Below are positions 5,442-8,823 of a DNA stretch of 8,823 nt, one piece after another (position 1 is the stretch's first letter; the number at the start of each line of letters is the position of its first letter). The notes under the pieces are model-generated. The model worked only from the letters and a program-made list of their open reading frames with translations. It had not been told where the DNA came from and did no database searches. The stretch covers positions 1 through 8,823 of the forward strand of contig JAFUWR010000319.1 in the NCBI GenBank assembly GCA_017471125.1, given 5' to 3'. The position numbers were made by a program, and so were the translations under genes. This stretch comes from Clostridia bacterium. GTDB taxonomy: Bacteria > Bacillota > Clostridia > Christensenellales > Aristaeellaceae.

Positions 5442-7043
5442 ATGGGCATCAACGAGATCCGCGCCGCCATCGAGAACGGCAGGGCGCGGCTGGGCGTCGA
5501 ATTCGGCTCCACCCGCATCAAGGGCGTGCTGATCGACGAGGCCGGGACCCCCATCGCGCAGGGCGCGCACGATTGGGAGAACCAACTGGTGAACAACATC
5601 TGGACCTACGATCTGAAGGACGTCATCGCGGGCCTCCAGGACTGCTACGCCGACCTCTTGAAGGACGTGCAGGCGAAGTACGGCTGCGGCATCAAGCGGC
5701 TCCAGGCCATCGGCATCTCCGCCATGATGCACGGCTACATCGTGTTCAACGATAAAAACGAGCTGCTGGTGCCCTTCCGCACCTGGCGCAACACCATCAC
5801 CGGCGAGGCGGCGGCGGCGCTGACGGAGCTGTTCGGCTTCAACATCCCCCAGCGCTGGTCCATCGCCCACCTGTACCAGGCGATCCTGAACGGCGAGCCC
5901 CACGTGCCCGACATCCGCTTCATGACCACTCTCGAGGGCTACGTCCACTGGATGCTGACCGGCGAGAAGGTGCTGGGCGTGGGCGAAGGCTCCGGCATGT
6001 TCCCCATCGACAGCGCCACCAACGACTTCAACGCCGGGATGGTGGAGAAGTTCGATAAGCTCGTGGCGGACAAGGGCTTCCCCTGGAAGCTGCGCGAGAT
6101 CCTGCCGCGGGTGCTGGTCGCGGGCCAGGAGGCCGGCAGGCTGACCGCCGAGGGCGCGAAGCTGCTGGACGTGTCCGGGGCGCTGGAGGCCGGCATCCCG
6201 CTGTGCCCGCCCGAGGGCGACGCGCAGACCGGCATGGTGGCCACCAACTCCGTCAGGCAGCGCACCGGCAACGTGTCCGCGGGCACGTCCATCTTCGCCA
6301 TGATCGTGCTGGAGAAGGCGCTTAGCAAGCTGCGCCCGGAGCTCGAGAACATCACCACCCCCTCCGGCGCGCAGGTGGCGATGGTGCACTGCAACAACTG
6401 CACCAGCGACCTGAACGCCTGGGTGAAGCTGTTCGGCGAGTTCGCCGAGGCCGCGGGCGTGAAGCTCGACCCCAACGTGCTCTACGGCACGCTGTACCGC
6501 AAGGCGATGGAGGCCGATCCCGACCTGGGCGACCTGCTGTCCTACAACTACTACTCCGGCGAGCACAACACCGGCTTCACCGAGGGCCGTCCGCTGTTCG
6601 TGCGCACGCCCGACAGCCGCTTCACGCTGGCGAACTTCATGCGGGCGCACCTGAACGCCGCGTTCGCCACCCTCAAGATCGGCATGGACATCCTGATCGA
6701 GGAGGAGGGCGCGCTGGTGGATCGCATCATGGGCCACGGCGGCATCTTCAAGACCAAGGGCGTGGCCCAGCCCATCATGGCCGCCGCGCTGAACGCCCCG
6801 GTCTCCGTCATGGAGACGGCGGGCGAGGGCGGCGCGTGGGGCATCGCCCTGCTGGCCGCGTATATGGTGGACAGGAAGGGCGAGAGCCTGGAGGACTACC
6901 TGGACGAGCGCATCTTCGCGGGCATGCCCTGCGAGACCGTCGCGCCCGACCCGGAGGACGCCAAGGCCTTCAACGCCTATCTGGCCCGGTTCAAGGCCGG
7001 CCTGCCCATCGAGCGGGCCGCCGTGGAGAGCATCAAGCTGTGA
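5442..7043 (+). CDS. FGGY-family carbohydrate kinase
   Basis: This is an ATP-dependent sugar kinase of the FGGY family (xylulokinase, ribulokinase, glycerol kinase and relatives), cytoplasmic, 533 residues, within the usual 480-560 range. The first phosphate loop is LGVEFGSTRIKG (residues 17-28); the acidic residue is E20 where most members have Asp. MMHGY (95-99) sits at the usual sugar-site region. D260 in EGDAQTG is the likely catalytic base, GTS (281-283) the second phosphate motif, and GHGGIF (431-436) with GEGGAWGIALLA (461-472) the C-terminal ATP-domain motifs. The start has a strong AAGGAGG (5425-5431). It is the last gene of the operon, 41 nt after the small membrane gene. The substrate cannot be read directly: many close relatives are labelled xylulokinase or simply FGGY kinase, and an L-ribulose or D-xylulose kinase is my best guess from the operon. 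It is not a GHMP galactokinase. Confidence 0.88.
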   Translation: MGINEIRAAIENGRARLGVEFGSTRIKGVLIDEAGTPIAQGAHDWENQLVNNIWTYDLKDVIAGLQDCYADLLKDVQAKYGCGIKRLQAIGISAMMHGYIVFNDKNELLVPFRTWRNTITGEAAAALTELFGFNIPQRWSIAHLYQAILNGEPHVPDIRFMTTLEGYVHWMLTGEKVLGVGEGSGMFPIDSATNDFNAGMVEKFDKLVADKGFPWKLREILPRVLVAGQEAGRLTAEGAKLLDVSGALEAGIPLCPPEGDAQTGMVATNSVRQRTGNVSAGTSIFAMIVLEKALSKLRPELENITTPSGAQVAMVHCNNCTSDLNAWVKLFGEFAEAAGVKLDPNVLYGTLYRKAMEADPDLGDLLSYNYYSGEHNTGFTEGRPLFVRTPDSRFTLANFMRAHLNAAFATLKIGMDILIEEEGALVDRIMGHGGIFKTKGVAQPIMAAALNAPVSVMETAGEGGAWGIALLAAYMVDRKGESLEDYLDERIFAGMPCETVAPDPEDAKAFNAYLARFKAGLPIERAAVESIKL

Positions 7044-7050
7044 CGATAAG

Positions 7051-7081
7051 ACGAGGGACCGCCGACCGCGGTCCCTCGTTT
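7051..7081 (+). terminator. Terminator between convergent genes
   Basis: A perfect 12-bp stem, ACGAGGGACCGC (7051-7062) with GCGGTCCCTCGT (7068-7079), has a 5-nt loop, starts 7 nt after the kinase stop and leads into TTT. The U tract is short. It lies between the convergent ends of the kinase and the - strand gene, whose TGA occupies 7083-7081. It may serve both directions, although the - strand lacks a T run after the stem. Confidence 0.8.
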
Positions 7082-7530
7082 CATGTCTTAAGAAGCATCT
7101 CGTCCAGTATCCTCGCCGCCCGATACGCCAGCTCCGGGCAGGGGCGCTTCTTGTAGTATTCGGCGGTGCGTTCCTCGGGGACGCCGCCGGGCGCGGTCTC
7201 GACGCCGCGCAGCAGCTCCCGGCAGATGTAGGAGCCGTTCTCCTCCTTGAATCGGCGGGCGAAGTCCTGTACGAGCGCATAGTGGTCCCGCTTGGCGGCG
7301 TAGTCCTTCGGGTCGGCGTAGCCCCGGGCGAGGCCCAGCACCAGCGCCGCGCCGCTGACGGTGCCGCAGACCTCCCGAAGCCGCGCCAGCCCGCCGCCGA
7401 AGGACGAGGCCATACGGGCGGAGGCGTCCATGTCCAGCCCCGTCACGTCGCAAAACGCGCAGGCCACCGCCTGGGCGCAGTTGTAGCCCGCGAGGAACAG
7501 CTCCCGGGCGCGTTCGGCATGGTCATTCAT
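7081..7530 (-). CDS. C_GCAxxG_C_C family putative redox-active protein
   Basis: This small soluble cysteine-rich protein belongs to the C_GCAxxG_C_C family, described as putative redox-active; no enzymatic activity is established. Seen here are GYNCAQAV (C18), SFGGG (43-47), the core motif as VCGTVSG (C55; usually CGAxxG), GSYICRELL (C103) and PCPELAYRAARI (C131), plus extra C24 and C27. Length is 149 residues, usual for the family. An upstream in-frame ATG at 7536 would add two residues, but the GGGAGGG ribosome-binding site (7543-7537) directly abuts it. From ATG 7530 the spacing is 6 nt, so I take 7530. The gene has its own promoter and is divergent from the IscU-like gene, which places it in an Fe-S/redox neighbourhood. 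No signal peptide or membrane span is seen. Confidence 0.87.
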   Translation of the reverse strand: MNDHAERARELFLAGYNCAQAVACAFCDVTGLDMDASARMASSFGGGLARLREVCGTVSGAALVLGLARGYADPKDYAAKRDHYALVQDFARRFKEENGSYICRELLRGVETAPGGVPEERTAEYYKKRPCPELAYRAARILDEMLLKT

Positions 7531-7554
7531 CTTCATCCCTCCCTGTATGGGACT

Positions 7555-7583
7555 ATTATACCACCGTCCGGGCGGGTTGTCAC
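7555..7583 (-). promoter_or_regulatory. SigA-type promoter of the C_GCAxxG_C_C gene
   Basis: Read on the - strand: GTGACA (7583-7578, 5/6 to the -35 consensus), a 17-bp spacer, and a perfect TATAAT (7560-7555). The start of transcription should be near 7548, leaving a leader of about 18 nt that just contains the GGGAGGG ribosome-binding site. Confidence 0.8.
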
Positions 7584-7596
7584 GGGTCGATTTGTG

Positions 7597-7618
7597 AATT
7601 AGTTAAATAAAACTAATT
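7597..7618. promoter_or_regulatory. Perfect AT-rich inverted repeat in divergent control region
   Basis: AATTAGTT (7597-7604) and AACTAATT (7611-7618) form a perfect dyad with a 6-bp AT spacer. It sits 14 bp upstream of the - strand -35 box and about 50 bp upstream of the candidate + strand promoter, so one bound protein could influence both. TTGTGAA at 7592-7598 equals a Rex half-site and, 4 bp further on, TTAAATA matches the second half at 5 of 7 positions; a Rex-type operator is only a weak possibility. Confidence 0.45.
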
Positions 7619-7669
7619 GTTCTTTTGTACGCTTTTTCCACATTTGAATGTAAATTATAACAATATTGA

Positions 7670-7698
7670 TTGCAAAATCATCCCGGTCGTGATAAACT
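7670..7698 (+). promoter_or_regulatory. Candidate extended -10 promoter of the IscU-like/GGGtGRT operon
   Basis: TTGCAA (7670-7675, 4/6) is followed by a 17-bp spacer and TAAACT (7693-7698, 4/6), preceded by TG at 7690-7691. Both hexamers are imperfect, and another -10-like TATAAC (7656-7661) lacks a good partner. Transcription would start near 7705 and include the dyad at 7737-7757 in a leader of about 70 nt. Confidence 0.5.
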
Positions 7699-7736
7699 GG
7701 AAAGGAAGGGCATGTTGGTTATCAACCGTGTCTGCA

Positions 7737-7757
7737 TTTTCATGATCGACATGAAAA
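7737..7757. promoter_or_regulatory. Perfect 21-bp dyad just upstream of the IscU-like gene
   Basis: TTTTCATG (7737-7744) and CATGAAAA (7750-7757) are perfect inverted repeats around ATCGA, ending three bases before the AAGGAGGT ribosome-binding site (7761-7768). It could be an operator, or an RNA hairpin with 8 bp and a 5-nt loop next to the ribosome-binding site. A smaller dyad, GGTT-ATC-AACC (7717-7727), lies just before it. Confidence 0.6.
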
Positions 7758-7775
7758 CACAAGGAGGTTAGGAGT

Positions 7776-8477
7776 ATGCAATATTCCCGCGAAGTTGAGG
7801 AAATGGTCTGCGTCGCCAAGGGCCCGAACCACGGCCCGGCGCCCATTCCCGAGGAGGGCAAATGGATACAGGCCAAGGAGATCAAGGACATCTCCGGCTA
7901 CACCCACGGTGTCGGCTGGTGCGCTCCGCAGCAGGGCGCCTGCAAGCTGAGCCTGAACGTGAAGGACGGCGTCATCGAGGAGGCGCTGGTGGAGACCATC
8001 GGCTGTTCCGGCATGACCCACTCCGCCGCCATGGCCGCCGAGATCCTGCCCGGCAAGACCATCCTTGAGGCGCTGAACACCGACCTGGTGTGCGACGCCA
8101 TCAACACCGCCATGCGCGAGCTGTTCTTGCAGATCGTCTATGGCCGCACCCAGTCCGCCTTCTCCGACGACGGTCTGCGCATCGGCGCGGGTCTCGAGGA
8201 CCTGGGCAAGGGCCTGCGGTCCATGGTCGGCACCATGTACGGCACCAAGGCCAAGGGCGTGCGCTTCCTGGAGATGACCGAGGGCTACGTGCTGAAGATC
8301 GCCCTGGACAAGGACGACCAGGTCTGCGGCTACCAGTTCCTTTCCCTGGGCAAGATGATGGACGCCATCAAGAAGGGCGTCTCCCCGAACGAAGCCTATG
8401 AGAAGAACATCGGCACCTACGGTCGTTTCAAGGCCGAGGACGGCGCGGTCAAGTGGATCGACCCGCGCAAAGAGTAA
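7776..8477 (+). CDS. IscU/NifU-like iron-sulfur scaffold-related protein, partner of GGGtGRT
   Basis: This 233-residue cytoplasmic protein has an IscU-like fold region at about residues 40-120. WCAPQQGACKLSLNVKDG (48-65) resembles IscU APACGDVMKLQIKV; ETIGCSGM (73-80) resembles KTYGCGSA with its second ligand Cys; GKTILEAL follows like GKSLDEA. Cysteines are C12, C49, C56, C77, C106 and C184. The first IscU ligand position and its neighbouring Asp are not conserved in place; C49 and C56 flank it, so any metal site is rearranged. Residues about 121-233 go beyond IscU (about 128 residues), include a Gly-rich stretch and YGRTQ, and I cannot assign them. The ribosome-binding site is AAGGAGGT (7761-7768) with 7-nt spacing. 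The GGGtGRT gene follows after 17 nt, a pairing I recall as recurrent. A classical Fe-S assembly role is therefore not assured; no isc or suf genes are in view. Confidence 0.85.
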   Translation: MQYSREVEEMVCVAKGPNHGPAPIPEEGKWIQAKEIKDISGYTHGVGWCAPQQGACKLSLNVKDGVIEEALVETIGCSGMTHSAAMAAEILPGKTILEALNTDLVCDAINTAMRELFLQIVYGRTQSAFSDDGLRIGAGLEDLGKGLRSMVGTMYGTKAKGVRFLEMTEGYVLKIALDKDDQVCGYQFLSLGKMMDAIKKGVSPNEAYEKNIGTYGRFKAEDGAVKWIDPRKE

Positions 8478-8494
8478 GCAGGAGGTGCGCAAGA

Positions 8495-8823
8495 ATGGCT
8501 CTGTTTGAGAATTATGAAGGTCGTATGCCCCAGATCCAGCCCGTTCTGGACAAATATGGATTCAAGGACTTCGAGGAAGTAAAGGCTTTTAACAATTCCA
8601 AGGGCGTGGACGCCTACGGCATCGTCGAGAGCACGCAGCCCATCTGCTTCGAGAACGCGAAGTGGGCCTATGAGCTGGGCGCGGCCATCGCCATGAAGGA
8701 GGGCGTCAAGTCCGCCGCCGAGGCCGCCCGCTGCATCGGCGTGGGCCTGCAGGCCTTCTGCATCCCCGGCTCCGTCGCGGACCAGCGCCAGGTCGGCATC
8801 GGCCACGGCAACCTGGGCGCGCG
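8495..8823 (+). CDS. GGGtGRT family protein, N-terminal 109 residues, 3' end outside window
   Basis: This is the start of a GGGtGRT-family protein, a family of unknown function in bacteria and archaea usually a little over 300 residues long, so about one third is visible. The frame stays open to the window edge. It begins MALFENYEGRMPQIQ and contains the conserved QPICFENAKWAYELG (48-62) and GLQAFCIPGSVADQRQVGIG (84-103), then HGNLGA, which is why I recognise it; the name-giving motif lies beyond the window. Cysteines C51, C80 and C89 are seen, two of them in the conserved segments. There is no signal peptide or membrane span. AGGAGGT (8480-8486) precedes ATG with 8-nt spacing. Its co-transcription with the IscU-like gene suggests a joint metal- or Fe-S-linked task, which is inference. 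Confidence 0.88.
   Translation, partial: MALFENYEGRMPQIQPVLDKYGFKDFEEVKAFNNSKGVDAYGIVESTQPICFENAKWAYELGAAIAMKEGVKSAAEAARCIGVGLQAFCIPGSVADQRQVGIGHGNLGA

Noticed and set aside
5406..7280. Long antisense open frame over the kinase (about 620 codons)
   Set aside because: It mirrors the GC-biased codon positions of the kinase; its translation is low-complexity His/Ala/Gly/Arg-rich with no family signature and no ribosome-binding site, and it crosses the terminator hairpin.
7656..7661. TATAAC as -10 box of the IscU-like operon
   Set aside because: Only TTTCCA at 15-bp spacing is available as -35; the extended -10 element at 7690-7698 is somewhat better, although neither is strong.
1..8823. CRISPR array, tRNA, rRNA or insertion sequence
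   Set aside because: No regularly spaced repeats, cloverleaf-like sequence, rRNA blocks or transposase motifs were seen on either strand.

Overview
The window looks like chromosome from a high-GC, spore-forming member of the Clostridia (Firmicutes). The main reason is the C-terminal part of a SpoIVB peptidase at the left edge, a family tied to endospore formation. Strong GGAGG ribosome-binding sites, SigA-type promoters, Clostridia-like protein sequences and a GGGtGRT-family gene agree with this. No ribosomal RNA or other taxonomic marker is present, so a genus cannot be named.

Layout. (1) 1-537 is the end of spoIVB, closed by a hairpin terminator at 541-578. (2) 641-7081 is one sugar-uptake operon on the + strand. 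It has a near-consensus extended -10 promoter (641-669), a roughly 107-nt leader with two dyads, then mglB (sugar-binding protein), an intercistronic hairpin and a second structured segment, mglA (ATPase), mglC (permease with an unusual ~215-residue N-terminal extension), a 55-codon single-span membrane protein that is easily overlooked, an FGGY-family carbohydrate kinase, and a 12-bp hairpin terminator. (3) A C_GCAxxG_C_C-family cysteine-rich protein lies on the - strand (7081-7530), convergent with the kinase and with its own promoter. (4) From a divergent AT-rich control region (7537-7775) a second + strand operon starts: an IscU/NifU-like Fe-S scaffold relative, then a GGGtGRT-family protein that runs off the window.

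How the genes work together. MglB captures a sugar outside the cell, MglA and MglC import it, and the co-transcribed FGGY kinase probably phosphorylates it or a ketose made from it. Galactose is not normally phosphorylated by FGGY kinases. The binding protein also keeps only part of the galactose pocket known from E. coli MglB. The transported sugar may therefore be something other than galactose, for example a pentose or ketose.

The right-hand part has a redox/Fe-S character. A poorly understood two-gene module (IscU-like protein plus GGGtGRT protein) stands opposite a putative redox-active cysteine protein, across a shared control region containing two perfect inverted repeats. The best candidates for undescribed biology are this module, the 55-residue membrane protein, the MglC extension and the structured leaders of mglB and mglA. 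Family assignments are from remembered sequence patterns; no database search was run.
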